33,126 bases of DNA from Clostridia bacterium (GCA_017935435.1 JAGBHP010000026.1:1-33126), one strand, 5' to 3'. Positions 21,918-31,423 are shown, numbered from the stretch's first letter. A program made the numbers and translations. The notes: generated by a model from the letters alone, not told the origin.

Positions 21918-23333
21918 TTGTTCAGAAAATCTATATTTGGAAGACTGCTTTTCTTTACAACTGCACTTCTTTTAATATGCCTTTTATTTATCGGAACGCT
22001 TCTTTTCAGCTTTATGGGAGATTATCTTACCAAGCAGAATGAAAAAGAGCTTTTAGATGCAGGTCTAAAGATTGGAAGCAGTACGCAAAAGATAATTGAA
22101 AAACAAAATGTGCTCGATAAAAATATTTTTAAGCTGACATTAGATGTTTTAAGCTCGTCTACGAACGCTTTTATCTATATTTTAGACGAAAACGGAAATG
22201 TTGTGATAAATAGCGGCGACAGTGCAAGCTTTACCGTAAGACGTGAGTTTTATCAGGATGTTTTCACAAAAGGCGAGAACGTAAAATATATAGGAAATTT
22301 GGGCGGAATTTTTAAAACCACGATGCTTACTATCGGTCAGCCGATAAAAAACGGCGACAAGGTATTGGGAGCGGTATTTTTATCGATGGCAGTTCCCGAA
22401 ATTCAGCAGATACGCTCAGATATTTTGCAGATTTTCTTAACGGTTACGTTTTTTGTGCTTATAATCGCACTTGTTTTTAACTACGTAATGTCAAAGTATA
22501 TAACAAAGCCGCTTTCACAGCTCAGAGATGCCGCAAGAACGATTGCGGCAGGTAACTTTAAAGAACGTGTTGAGTTTAAAAACACAACAAACGAGATAGA
22601 AGAGCTTGGAGATACGTTTAATTTTATGGCGGATTCAATAGAGCAGCTTGAAAATATGCGACAAAGCTTTGTTTCTAACGTTTCCCACGAATTAAGAACG
22701 CCGATGACGACCATTATCGGCTTTATTGAGGGAATTATGGACGGCACAATTCCTCCTGAAAAGCATCAGCAGTATTTATCCATCGTGCTTGATGAAAGCC
22801 GCAGGCTTTCAAGGCTTGTGTCAGACCTTTTAGATTTAAGCCGTATGGAAAACGGAAAGCTTCAGCTTGATATAAAGGAATTTGACATAAACGAAATGGT
22901 GCGCCTTGCGATAATTAAAATGGAAAAGCGCATTGCTTCTAAAGATATTAAGCTCACGGTAAATTTCCAAACGGACAATTTGTATGCTTTAGCTGATAAA
23001 GATAGCATTGCAAGAGTTTTAACAAATATTTTGGATAATGCTATAAAATTTACGCCTCAGGGCGGATTTATAGATATTAAAACGGGAAAAGAGCATGGCA
23101 AAATCTATACCTCGATTACAAATTCGGGAATTGGAATTGCGAAAGAGGATATTATGCATGTGTTTGACCGTTTTTATAAATCAGATAAGTCAAGAAGTCT
23201 TGATAAATCGGGTGTGGGTCTTGGGCTTTATATGGTTAAAAGCCTGTTGCTTGCCCACGGGGAAAATATTTGGGCAGAAAGTGAGCCGAATGAATATGCT
23301 CGCTTTACCTTTACGCTAAAGCCCAAAGAATAA
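21918..23333 (+). CDS. PhoR/ResE-type sensor histidine kinase
   Basis: 471 residues from a TTG start behind GAGGGGGC. Two membrane helices (about 12-35 and 172-195) enclose an extracellular sensor of about 135 residues with a Cache/PAS-like look (FIYILDENGNVVINSG; LGAVFLSMAVPE). HAMP follows (ITKPLSQLRDAARTIAAGNF), then the dimerisation helix with H257 in SNVSHELRTP. The ATPase domain has NILDNAIKFT, NSGIGIAKED and GVGLGLYMVK. A standard partner for the regulator before it. Confidence 0.95.
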   Translation: MFRKSIFGRLLFFTTALLLICLLFIGTLLFSFMGDYLTKQNEKELLDAGLKIGSSTQKIIEKQNVLDKNIFKLTLDVLSSSTNAFIYILDENGNVVINSGDSASFTVRREFYQDVFTKGENVKYIGNLGGIFKTTMLTIGQPIKNGDKVLGAVFLSMAVPEIQQIRSDILQIFLTVTFFVLIIALVFNYVMSKYITKPLSQLRDAARTIAAGNFKERVEFKNTTNEIEELGDTFNFMADSIEQLENMRQSFVSNVSHELRTPMTTIIGFIEGIMDGTIPPEKHQQYLSIVLDESRRLSRLVSDLLDLSRMENGKLQLDIKEFDINEMVRLAIIKMEKRIASKDIKLTVNFQTDNLYALADKDSIARVLTNILDNAIKFTPQGGFIDIKTGKEHGKIYTSITNSGIGIAKEDIMHVFDRFYKSDKSRSLDKSGVGLGLYMVKSLLLAHGENIWAESEPNEYARFTFTLKPKE

Positions 23334-23367
23334 GCTTTTATTTTATGAAAATTCGGAGAGTGGTTTT

Positions 23368-24903
23368 ATGATATCTTGCATAAAATCGTGCGGTCTTATC
23401 GGACTTGACGGTTTTGTTGTGGAAACCGAGGTTGATGTGTCAAACGGCATGGTTGCCTTTGATATTGTCGGTCTTCCCGATGCATCGGTAAGAGAGTCTA
23501 AAGAAAGAGTGAGGGCGGCGCTTAAAAACTCATCGCTTTCCTTTCCTTTAAAGAGAATAACTGTAAATTTAGCGCCTGCGCACATAAAAAAAGAGGGTCC
23601 GCTTTATGACCTTCCTATTGCGCTTGCACTTTTGGTAAGCTCAGAGCAGCTTGCAGCCGACGAGCTTTCGGATTATGCAATGGTAGGCGAGCTTTCTTTA
23701 ACGGGGGAGCTTCGCCCTGTAATCGGCGCACTTCCTATGACTATTTGCGCTAAGGCAAATGGCATAAAAAATATAATTATCCCATATGAAAATGCTCAGG
23801 AAGCGGCAGTTGTTGACGGAATAAACGTATATCCTGCCAAAAATCTTTCGGAAATTGTCGCTCATTTTAAAAATATTGAAAGGCTTACGCCCTGCAAAAC
23901 TGATATAAACGAAATTTTTAGAAAAAGCAGTAACTATATGGTTGATTTTTCGGAGGTTAAGGGTCAGGAAAACGTAAAAAGAGCATTAGAGGTTGCGGCG
24001 GCAGGCGGACATAATTGCTTGCTTATAGGCTCGCCAGGCTCGGGTAAAACAATGCTTGCTCAGCGTCTTCCTACAATTCTTCCCGATTTAAGCTTTGATG
24101 AAGCTTTGGAGGTCACAAAAATTCACTCTATTGCAGGTCTGCTACCGCAAGATACGCCCATGATTTCAACAAGACCCTTTAGAAGTCCTCACCACACAAT
24201 TTCAGCTATGGGACTCGCCGGCGGCGGCCGTATTCCAAGACCGGGCGAAATTAGCCTTGCACATAACGGAGTTTTGTTTTTAGATGAATTACCTGAATTT
24301 TCAAAAGAGGTTTTAGAGGTTATGAGGCAACCCTTAGAAGATGGTGTGGTAACAATTGCAAGAGTAAATGCAACGCTTACTTATCCGTCTAACACTATGC
24401 TCATTGCCGCAATGAATCCGTGCAAATGTGGCTATTTTGGCGATTCCTCGCATAAGTGTACTTGCTCTGAAAATCAGATTAAGCAGTATTTGTCACGCCT
24501 CAGCGGACCGCTTCTTGACAGAATTGACCTGCACGTTGAGGTGCCGTCGGTAAAATATAAGGATTTAGAGGCAAAATCTAAAGGAGAGTCTTCGGCTGAT
24601 ATTAAAAGCCGAGTAAATGCTGCGAGGGAAATTCAGCGCAACCGCTTTAAAAATGTTGGGGGAATTTACTCAAATTCGCAGATGACAACTGCTATGGTTG
24701 ATGAATTTTGTGAGCTTTCGTCAAATGAAAAAGCACTCTTAAAATCTGCGTTTGAAACCTTGGGACTGTCTGCGCGCGCTCACAACAGAATTTTAAAGGT
24801 TGCCCGTACAATAGCGGATTTAGCTGAAGAAAAGACGATTAAAGCGCAGCATTTAGCTGAAGCTATTCAGTATAGAAGCTTAGACCGCAAGTTCTGGCAG
24901 TAG
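23368..24903 (+). CDS. ComM/YifB-family Mg-chelatase-like AAA+ ATPase
   Basis: 511 residues, usual length. The N-terminal domain has the Lon-protease-like fold (DIVGLPDASVRESKERVRAAL; LSLTGELRPVIGALP). The AAA+ domain has Walker A GSPGSGKT (221-228), Walker B VLFLDELPEF (about 302), and AAMNPCKCGYFGD with Cys pairs and KCTC forming a likely zinc knuckle. The C-terminal Mg-chelatase domain follows (RAHNRILKVARTIADL). In Haemophilus and Vibrio ComM drives branch migration during natural transformation; YifB in Firmicutes is less well studied. GGAGAG precedes the ATG. Confidence 0.95.
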   Translation: MISCIKSCGLIGLDGFVVETEVDVSNGMVAFDIVGLPDASVRESKERVRAALKNSSLSFPLKRITVNLAPAHIKKEGPLYDLPIALALLVSSEQLAADELSDYAMVGELSLTGELRPVIGALPMTICAKANGIKNIIIPYENAQEAAVVDGINVYPAKNLSEIVAHFKNIERLTPCKTDINEIFRKSSNYMVDFSEVKGQENVKRALEVAAAGGHNCLLIGSPGSGKTMLAQRLPTILPDLSFDEALEVTKIHSIAGLLPQDTPMISTRPFRSPHHTISAMGLAGGGRIPRPGEISLAHNGVLFLDELPEFSKEVLEVMRQPLEDGVVTIARVNATLTYPSNTMLIAAMNPCKCGYFGDSSHKCTCSENQIKQYLSRLSGPLLDRIDLHVEVPSVKYKDLEAKSKGESSADIKSRVNAAREIQRNRFKNVGGIYSNSQMTTAMVDEFCELSSNEKALLKSAFETLGLSARAHNRILKVARTIADLAEEKTIKAQHLAEAIQYRSLDRKFWQ

Positions 24904-24912
24904 AGGGCGGCT

Positions 24913-25698
24913 ATGGATAAAATGAATTTTAAAATAGCAGAGGACGATTTTGAAATTTTCTATAAAGAAAATACGCAGTCAACCAACATAGATGTGCGTA
25001 AAATGGCAGAAAACGGAGCAAAAGAGGGAACTGTCGTTATTGCAGATAGCCAGACGGGAGGAAAAGGCACAAGAGGAAGAAGCTTTTCTTCGCCAAAAGG
25101 CACGGGACTTTATATGAGCCTGCTTTTAAGACCTGAGCTTGAATTTAGCAAGGCTTTAAGCATCACGTGTGCCGCAAGTGTTGCGGTGTGCCGTGCGATA
25201 GAACAAATTTCGGGTGAAAAAGTCTATATAAAATGGGTAAATGACATATATAGTGAAGATAACAAAAAGCTCTGCGGAATTTTAACCGAGGCGGTATTAA
25301 ATGATGATAATTGCAGTGTAAAATATGCGGTGCTTGGAATTGGGATAAATGTTTTTGAGCCTGATGGCGGCTTTAGCGATGAAATTAAGGATATCGCAGG
25401 CGCAGTTTTTAAAAATGAAGAAAAAAATGATGAACTAAAGCAAAAGCTTACAAAATGCGTTCTTAAAGAGTTTTGGAGGCTTTATGAAAAGCTTTTAAAA
25501 GGCACATTTTTAGAAGAGTACCGTCAGCGTTCGTGCATTTTGGGCAAAAAAATAGATGTTATTAAAGATAATTTAAAAAAAAGCGCAGTTGCGCTGGAAA
25601 TAAATGATGATTTTTCACTCAAAGTGCGTTTTAGTGACGGAAGCGAGGAAACTCTTTATTCAGGCGACGTAAGCATTAAAAAAATTACAAAAAACTAA
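24913..25698 (+). CDS. birA: Biotin--[acetyl-CoA carboxylase] ligase, short form without HTH
   Basis: 261 residues. It activates biotin with ATP and joins it to a carrier-protein lysine. Visible: the start motif TQSTNIDVRK, the biotinoyl-AMP loop GGKGTRGRSFSS, KWVNDIY with the catalytic Lys, GILTEAV, and the small C-terminal SH3-like domain. The N-terminal DNA-binding domain of bifunctional BirA is absent, so it does not regulate biotin genes directly. GAGGGCG precedes the ATG, 9 bases after the ComM gene. An incomplete terminator lies before the next gene. Confidence 0.92.
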   Translation: MDKMNFKIAEDDFEIFYKENTQSTNIDVRKMAENGAKEGTVVIADSQTGGKGTRGRSFSSPKGTGLYMSLLLRPELEFSKALSITCAASVAVCRAIEQISGEKVYIKWVNDIYSEDNKKLCGILTEAVLNDDNCSVKYAVLGIGINVFEPDGGFSDEIKDIAGAVFKNEEKNDELKQKLTKCVLKEFWRLYEKLLKGTFLEEYRQRSCILGKKIDVIKDNLKKSAVALEINDDFSLKVRFSDGSEETLYSGDVSIKKITKN

Positions 25699-25717
25699 TT
25701 ATTTCCAAAAAGAAATA

Positions 25718-25746
25718 TTGATAAAAAGCCTTCGATGTGGTATGAT
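25718..25746 (+). promoter_or_regulatory. Sigma-A promoter of the metF-metH operon, nested in a hairpin
   Basis: TTGATA (25718-25723) and TATGAT (25741-25746) are spaced 17 bases. The spacer holds the 5' arm of the hairpin at 25725-25773, and the -10 box is in the hairpin loop. Confidence 0.7.
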
Positions 25747-25773
25747 TAAAACATACTTTTATCGAAAGGCTTT
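25725..25773 (+). terminator. Terminator-like hairpin upstream of metF
   Basis: AAAGCCTTCGAT (25725-25736) pairs with ATCGAAAGGCTTT (25761-25773) with one bulged T. A G and six T (25774-25780) follow, then the metF ATG. Only transcripts coming from birA contain both arms. Confidence 0.65.
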
Positions 25774-25780
25774 GTTTTTT

Positions 25781-26656
25781 ATGAAATTAACAGAAATTTT
25801 TAAACAAAATAAGCTATCGCTTTCTTTTGAGGTTTTTCCGCCGAAGAATAATACGGCTTTTGAAAGTGTAAAGGCGGCAACGGAGGAAATTGCCTCACTC
25901 TCGCCTTCTTTTATGAGTGTTACATATGGCGCAGGCGGCGGAACAAGCAAATATACCTTAGAGATTGCAAAAAATATAAAAGAAAGATATGGAGTTCCGA
26001 GTTTAGCGCATTTGACGTGCGTATCTTCAACTAAGGAAACAGTTATGGAAAAGATTTCCGAAATGAAGGCGGCAGGGATTCAAAACGTTATGGCTCTTCG
26101 TGGAGATTTAACGCCCGAGCTTGAAAAGAGCGACCCGAAAAAATGGGCGTACAGACATGCGATTGACTTAATTTCTGACATAAAGGAAAGCGGTGCTGAT
26201 TTTTGCATTGGCGGTGCGTGCTACCCTGAGGTACATCCTGAAAGCGCAAATCAGGCAGACGATATAAAATATTTAAAGGAAAAGGTAGACGCAGGCTGCG
26301 AATTTTTAACCACGCAGATGTTTTTTGACAACAACCTTTTATATAATTTTCTTTATAAAATCCGTGAGGCAGGAATAACTGTTCCGATTATTCCCGGAAT
26401 TATGCCTATTACAAACGCAAATCAGGTTGAGCGTGCGATTTCGCTTTCAGGCTCTTTTATGCCCCAACGCTTTAAAAGCTTAGTTGATAAATTTGGTGTT
26501 CATCCTGACGCAATGTGCGAAGCAGGCATAGTTTACGCAACTGACCAGATTATAGATTTGTTTGCAAACGGAATTAAAAATGTTCACGTATATTCTATGA
26601 ATAAGCCTCATGTTGCACAGAAGATTATGGAAAATCTTGCCCAGATTTTGAGGTAG
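25781..26656 (+). CDS. metF: Methylenetetrahydrofolate reductase
   Basis: 291 residues, the usual bacterial MetF length. Flavin-dependent reduction of methylene-THF to methyl-THF, the methyl donor for MetH. TIM-barrel motifs: LSFEVFPPKN with the catalytic Glu, VTYGAGGGTS, LAHLTCV, ALRGDLTPE, ACYPEVHPE, TTQMFFDN, PGIMPITN. Start chosen at ATG 25781; the in-frame start at 25718 lies in the promoter. The ribosome site is a weak GAAAGG within the hairpin arm. It heads an operon with the MetH reactivation protein and metH. Confidence 0.95.
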   Translation: MKLTEIFKQNKLSLSFEVFPPKNNTAFESVKAATEEIASLSPSFMSVTYGAGGGTSKYTLEIAKNIKERYGVPSLAHLTCVSSTKETVMEKISEMKAAGIQNVMALRGDLTPELEKSDPKKWAYRHAIDLISDIKESGADFCIGGACYPEVHPESANQADDIKYLKEKVDAGCEFLTTQMFFDNNLLYNFLYKIREAGITVPIIPGIMPITNANQVERAISLSGSFMPQRFKSLVDKFGVHPDAMCEAGIVYATDQIIDLFANGIKNVHVYSMNKPHVAQKIMENLAQILR

Positions 26657-26658
26657 CC

Positions 26659-27348
26659 ATGGAAAAGGAATGTTTTAAGGTAGTGTCAAGTTATGTAAAA
26701 TTTTATCCTGAGCCGCCGATAAACCGCAAGGAAATTTTAAGATATGCAGGCGCAAAGGAAGAAACTAAGGAGCTAAAGAGCATTTTAGAAGATTGTCTTA
26801 GTAAGGTATGTGGAAAGCTTTCTTACAGGGTGTGCTTTTCGGAGGTTCCTGTTAAAAAGAGCGGAGAAATGCTTGATTTAACCTTTTTAAAAACAGAGTC
26901 AAAGGACTTGGGAAAAAATCTTATCAGGTGCCAAAGCGTCGTTGTTTTTGCGGCAACTGTGGGAGTTGAGATAGACAGGCTAATTGAGCGTTATAAAAGA
27001 TTATCGCCTGCAAAAGCACTCATTTTTCAGGCAATTGGGGCAGAGCGTATTGAAAGCCTTTGCGATGTTTTTTCAGAAGAAATTAAAGCTCGGCTAAAAG
27101 AGGAAGAAAAGTATACAAGACCGAGATTTTCGCCCGGTTATGGCGATTTTCCGCTTGAAAAACAAAAGGATATTTTTGCATACTTAGAATGTGCAAAAAA
27201 AATAGGCGTTTCGCTTAATTCTTCGCTTTTGATGTCGCCGTCAAAGTCGGTTACGGCAATAATCGGCATTTCAGATTGCAAAATGGAGAACGAAAACAGC
27301 GAGCCTTGTAAAACGTGTAAAAAAGTAGACTGTACTTTTAGGAGATAA
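26659..27348 (+). CDS. Stand-alone MetH activation-domain-like protein
   Basis: 229 residues, matching the reactivation (SAM-binding) region that forms the C-terminus of full-length cobalamin-dependent methionine synthase. Landmarks: VVFAATVGVEIDRLIERY, AIGAERIESLCD, and the SAM-region motif RPRFSPGYGDFPLEKQ followed by MSPSKSVTAIIGIS. A Cys-rich tail (CKTCKKVDC) is seen that could hold a metal or redox centre. It begins 2 bases after metF and 3 before metH, whose product lacks this domain. It should re-methylate cob(II)alamin with SAM. The electron donor is unknown. Confidence 0.9.
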   Translation: MEKECFKVVSSYVKFYPEPPINRKEILRYAGAKEETKELKSILEDCLSKVCGKLSYRVCFSEVPVKKSGEMLDLTFLKTESKDLGKNLIRCQSVVVFAATVGVEIDRLIERYKRLSPAKALIFQAIGAERIESLCDVFSEEIKARLKEEEKYTRPRFSPGYGDFPLEKQKDIFAYLECAKKIGVSLNSSLLMSPSKSVTAIIGISDCKMENENSEPCKTCKKVDCTFRR

Positions 27349-27351
27349 CTT

Positions 27352-29757
27352 ATGAATATTAAGGAATACTTAAAAAATAACCTGATTTTTTTAGACGGAG
27401 GAATGGGAACGCTTCTGCAAAAAGAGGGTCTTCTTCCGGGGGAGCTTCCTGAAAGGTGGAATATAACCCACCCCGATGTGATTACAAAAATTCACACCGA
27501 TTATTTTGACGCAGGAAGTAATGTGGTAAACACAAATACGTTTGGTGCAAATATTTTAAAATTTTCTTATCAAGAGCTTGAAGAAATTGTAAAAGAAGCG
27601 ATTAACAACGCAAAAACTGCAAAAGCTAACAGTAAGTCGGATGCACCGAAATGGATTGCGCTTGATATTGGTCCTACGGGGCGTATGCTTGCACCTTTAG
27701 GTGACTTTGATTTTGAAGATGCGGTAAGCACCTTTGCTGAAACTGTAAAGCTTGGCGTAAAATACGGCGCAGACCTCATTTTTATCGAAACGATGAGCGA
27801 TAGCTACGAAACGAAAGCAGCACTTCTTGCGGCAAAGGAAAACAGCGATTTGCCCGTTTTTGTTTCAAATGCATATTCAGAAGACGGAAAATTAATGACA
27901 GGTGCTTCGCCTGCTGCGATGGTAGCTCTTTTAGAGGGAATGGGAGCAGACGCAATCGGCGCAAATTGCTCATTTGGCCCTGATAAGCTTGCGGGCGTAA
28001 TAGAAGAATATCTTGAAAATGCATCAGTTCCTGTGCTTTTAAAGCCGAATGCAGGTCTGCCTAAGGTGGAAAACGGCACAACTGTTTATGATGTAACGCC
28101 TGAAGATTTTGCGCTCAGCTTAAAAGGATTGGTAGAAAAAGGCGTGCGCATAGCAGGCGGCTGCTGCGGAACTACGCCCGAATATATCGGCGCACTTTTT
28201 GATAAAACAAAGACTTTTTTGCCGAAAGAAATATCCCCCAAAAATAAAACGTGCGTTTCGTCATACAGTCACGTTGTAGGGTTTGGAAACGAGCCTGTTT
28301 TAATCGGCGAAAGAATTAATCCTACGGGTAAAAAACGCTTTAAAGAGGCGCTGCGTGCCGGGGATATTGATTATATTTTAAAAGAGGGCATCAATCAGCA
28401 GGAAAAGGGCGTTCATATTTTAGATGTAAACGTAGGTCTGCCTGAGATTGATGAGAGCCAGATGCTAAAGACCGCAGTATGCGAGCTTCAGGCAATTATT
28501 GACCTTCCTCTTCAGATAGATACGTCGGATTTTGCTGCAATGGAAAAGGCACTCAGACGCTATAACGGCAAGGCGATGATAAATTCTGTAAACGGAAAAC
28601 AGGAGAGTATGGATGCAGTTTTTCCGCTTGCAAAAAAATACGGCGGTGTGGTGGTTGCGTTAACGCTTGATGAAAGAGGTATCCCTGAAAAGGCTGAGGA
28701 AAGGCTTGAAATCGCCCAAAAAATAATAAACGAAGCATCAAAATACGGAATTGACAAAAAGGATATTATTTTTGACCCTCTTGCGCTTACAATCAGTGCA
28801 GATAAAACGGCTGGAAAGGAAACCTTAAAAGCGGTAAGGCTAATAAAAGAGCGTCTTGGCTGCCATACCTCACTCGGCGTGTCAAACGTTTCGTTTGGAC
28901 TTCCTGAAAGGGACATTATTAATAGTAATTTCTTCGCTCTTGCTTTGGGCGCAGGGCTTAGCTGTGCAATTATGAATCCGTATTCTGTTGCGATGATGAA
29001 GACATATTTTGCGTATCTTGCGATTATGGGGTATGACGATAACTGCAAGTCTTACGTCGAATTTACCGAGAATTTACCGACAGATACACCTGCTTTAAAA
29101 GCAGAAACCATAAAAAAAGAGCCTGATGAATATAAATCGGAGCTGCAAAGGGCGATTGTAAAAGGCTTAAAGGAGCAGGCTCAGCTTTTTACAAAGGAGC
29201 TTTTAAAAACGGAGGAGCCGCTTAAAATTGTTCAGACGGAAATTATACCTGCACTTGATACAGTTGGCGTAGGCTTTGAAAAGAAAACAGTTTACCTTCC
29301 GCAGCTTTTAATGAGTGCAGAAGCGGCAAAATATGCGTTTGAGGCTATAAAAGAAAGTATGCCCGAAAAAAGCAGTGATGAAAAATGCAAGGTGATACTC
29401 GCAACCGTAAAGGGAGATATTCACGATATAGGAAAAAATATCGTAAAGCTTCTTTTGGAAAATTACGGGTTTGATGTCTTGGATTTGGGAAGAGATGTTG
29501 ACCCTGCCTTGATTTTAGAGGAAACGGTTAAAAATAATGTTCCGATTGTGGGATTAAGCGCACTTATGACAACCACGGTTCCCTCAATGGAAGAAACGAT
29601 TAAGCTTTTAAAAGAGCAAGCGCCTTGTGTTAAAATTGTTGTTGGCGGTGCAGTTTTAACAAAGGAGTATGCAGATAAAATAGGCGCTGACTTTTACGCA
29701 AAAGACGCTATGGAAACTGTAAGATTTGCTGAAAAAATAAATAATGAATTAAAATAA
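27352..29757 (+). CDS. metH: Cobalamin-dependent methionine synthase without activation domain
   Basis: 801 residues against about 1,230 for E. coli MetH. It transfers the methyl group of methyl-THF through cobalamin to homocysteine. Domains in order: homocysteine-binding barrel 1-300 with zinc ligands C206, C271 and C272 (GANCS, GGCCGT); pterin-binding barrel about 315-570 (GERINPTGKKRFKEAL, DVNVGLPEIDE, LQIDTSD); cap helices about 590-680; cobalamin domain about 680-801 with D689-x-H691-xx-G, where H691 is the lower axial ligand. The missing reactivation domain is encoded by the previous gene. No B12 or SAM riboswitch was seen upstream. Confidence 0.97.
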   Translation: MNIKEYLKNNLIFLDGGMGTLLQKEGLLPGELPERWNITHPDVITKIHTDYFDAGSNVVNTNTFGANILKFSYQELEEIVKEAINNAKTAKANSKSDAPKWIALDIGPTGRMLAPLGDFDFEDAVSTFAETVKLGVKYGADLIFIETMSDSYETKAALLAAKENSDLPVFVSNAYSEDGKLMTGASPAAMVALLEGMGADAIGANCSFGPDKLAGVIEEYLENASVPVLLKPNAGLPKVENGTTVYDVTPEDFALSLKGLVEKGVRIAGGCCGTTPEYIGALFDKTKTFLPKEISPKNKTCVSSYSHVVGFGNEPVLIGERINPTGKKRFKEALRAGDIDYILKEGINQQEKGVHILDVNVGLPEIDESQMLKTAVCELQAIIDLPLQIDTSDFAAMEKALRRYNGKAMINSVNGKQESMDAVFPLAKKYGGVVVALTLDERGIPEKAEERLEIAQKIINEASKYGIDKKDIIFDPLALTISADKTAGKETLKAVRLIKERLGCHTSLGVSNVSFGLPERDIINSNFFALALGAGLSCAIMNPYSVAMMKTYFAYLAIMGYDDNCKSYVEFTENLPTDTPALKAETIKKEPDEYKSELQRAIVKGLKEQAQLFTKELLKTEEPLKIVQTEIIPALDTVGVGFEKKTVYLPQLLMSAEAAKYAFEAIKESMPEKSSDEKCKVILATVKGDIHDIGKNIVKLLLENYGFDVLDLGRDVDPALILEETVKNNVPIVGLSALMTTTVPSMEETIKLLKEQAPCVKIVVGGAVLTKEYADKIGADFYAKDAMETVRFAEKINNELK

Positions 29758-29784
29758 AAGCAAGAAAATACGAGGAGGAGTAAA

Positions 29785-31191
29785 ATGGAAAGAGAAAAAT
29801 TTAGCTCAAGGCTTGGGTTTATCCTGATTTCTGCAGGCTGTGCAATCGGTCTTGGAAATGTGTGGCGTTTTCCCTATATTGTAGGCGAATACGGCGGTGC
29901 GGCATTTATTTTAATATATCTGCTGTTTTTGGTTATATTCGGACTTCCGATTATGACAATGGAGTTTTCGGTAGGAAGGGCAAGCGGAAAAAGTATTGCA
30001 AAATCCTTTGAAGAGCTTGAGCCTAAGGGAACGAAATGGCATCATTTCGGATATGTTGGCGTTGTAGGAAACTACCTTTTGATGATGTTTTATACATCGG
30101 TTACTGGCTGGATGTTTGCCTACCTCTTTAAATCCATAAGGGGCGATTTTGTAGGTGCGGCGGCAGATCAAATTTCGGCGCAGTTTGCATCTTTAAACGC
30201 AAACCCCATTGCTATGTCGGGATTTATGATACTTACGGTTGTAGTTGGATTTTTAATCTGCTCACTTGGACTAAAAAAAGGCGTTGAAAAGATTACAAAG
30301 GTTATGATGCTTGCACTACTCGCCATAATCGTTGTTCTTGCAGTTCACGCCGTAACGCTTGACGGCGCATCGGAGGGGCTTAAATATTACCTTATTCCCG
30401 ATTTTAGCCGTATAACAGAGCATAGCTTAGGTGAGGTTATATTTGCAGCACTCGGTCAGTCGTTTTTTACTCTGTCTATCGGTATCGGCTCGATGGCGAT
30501 ATTCGGAAGTTATATAAAAAAGGACCGCAAGCTCTTCGGCGAGGCGGTATCTATTGCGTTGCTTGATACGTTTGTTGCGTTTACGGCAGGTCTTATTATA
30601 ATTCCTTCGTGCTTTGCATACAATGTAAATCCGGGTGCAGGTCCGGGACTTATTTTTGAAACTCTGCCCGTTGTATTTGCAAATATGGCAGGCGGAAGAA
30701 TATGGGGCACGCTCTTCTTTTTGTTCCTGCTATTTGCCGCTCTTTCAACTATAATTGCGGTTTTTGAAAATATTGTTGCATTTGCAATGGAGCTTTGGGG
30801 ATGGAGCAGAAAAAAAGCCTGCATTTTAAATATTTTTATAGTTATAGCTCTTTCGCTTCCTGCAGCTTTAGGCTTTAATGTGCTTTCGTTTGTGCAACCG
30901 CTCGGCGCAGGCTCAACTATACTTGATTTGGAAGACTTTATTGTAAGTAATAACCTCTTGCCGCTCGGCTCGCTCATATATGTTCTTTTCTGTTGCAGCG
31001 AAAAATACGGCTGGGGATTTAAAAACTTCCTTAATGAAGCAAACACAGGTAAGGGCATCGGTTTTTCACCTAAAATGCACTTTTACACAAAATATATCCT
31101 TCCTGCAATTTTAATAATTGTGCTTGCACAAGGGTATATCTCAAAATTCTGTCCTAATCTTTTTATGGATATAATTAATCTGTTTAAGTAA
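29785..31191 (+). CDS. Neurotransmitter:sodium symporter (NSS) family transporter
   Basis: 468 residues with about 11 hydrophobic helices. Helix 1 has the unwound-centre motif CAIGLGNVWRFPY and GEYGGAAF, helix 6 has FFTLSIGIGSMAIFGSYI, both parts of the sodium/substrate site. Relatives are Na+-coupled amino acid importers such as LeuT, Tyt1, MhsT and the corynebacterial MetP. The start is behind GGAGGAG, 28 bases after metH, so it is likely in the metF-metH operon. Methionine or a related amino acid is a reasonable guess for the substrate, by neighbourhood only. Confidence 0.92.
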   Translation: MEREKFSSRLGFILISAGCAIGLGNVWRFPYIVGEYGGAAFILIYLLFLVIFGLPIMTMEFSVGRASGKSIAKSFEELEPKGTKWHHFGYVGVVGNYLLMMFYTSVTGWMFAYLFKSIRGDFVGAAADQISAQFASLNANPIAMSGFMILTVVVGFLICSLGLKKGVEKITKVMMLALLAIIVVLAVHAVTLDGASEGLKYYLIPDFSRITEHSLGEVIFAALGQSFFTLSIGIGSMAIFGSYIKKDRKLFGEAVSIALLDTFVAFTAGLIIIPSCFAYNVNPGAGPGLIFETLPVVFANMAGGRIWGTLFFLFLLFAALSTIIAVFENIVAFAMELWGWSRKKACILNIFIVIALSLPAALGFNVLSFVQPLGAGSTILDLEDFIVSNNLLPLGSLIYVLFCCSEKYGWGFKNFLNEANTGKGIGFSPKMHFYTKYILPAILIIVLAQGYISKFCPNLFMDIINLFK

Positions 31192-31226
31192 GGATTAAAA
31201 AATAGACAATAAGTGAATAGTAGTGA

Positions 31227-31257
31227 AAAGGTCGCAGTATAATCTACTGCGACCTTT
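31227..31257. terminator. Bidirectional terminator between the NSS gene and RAYT copy 2
   Basis: A 13-bp stem AAAGGTCGCAGTA and its complement with loop TAATC. Its end overlaps the ancestral stop codon of RAYT copy 2. It resembles the relQ hairpin (AAAGGTTGCAG, with TAATCT in and beside the loop). Confidence 0.75.
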
Positions 31258-31423
31258 AGTTATAGAAACAATCCTTCTCCCATCTGATTACGTTTGTGTC
31301 AATGTATAACCATATTTTCCGATAATCTGCTTCGTTGCGGATAATATGGTCGTGGAATGACCTTTGCCATAAAACATTACCATATTTATTTGTTGTGTAC
31401 GATTTTTATTGCCAGATTATACT

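Noticed and set aside
25700-25780. SAM or B12 riboswitch before metF
   Set aside because: The gap is under 100 bases and is filled by a promoter and a simple hairpin; no riboswitch core motif was seen.
28560-29048. 162-codon minus-strand frame within metH
   Set aside because: Antisense shadow of the conserved pterin-binding domain.
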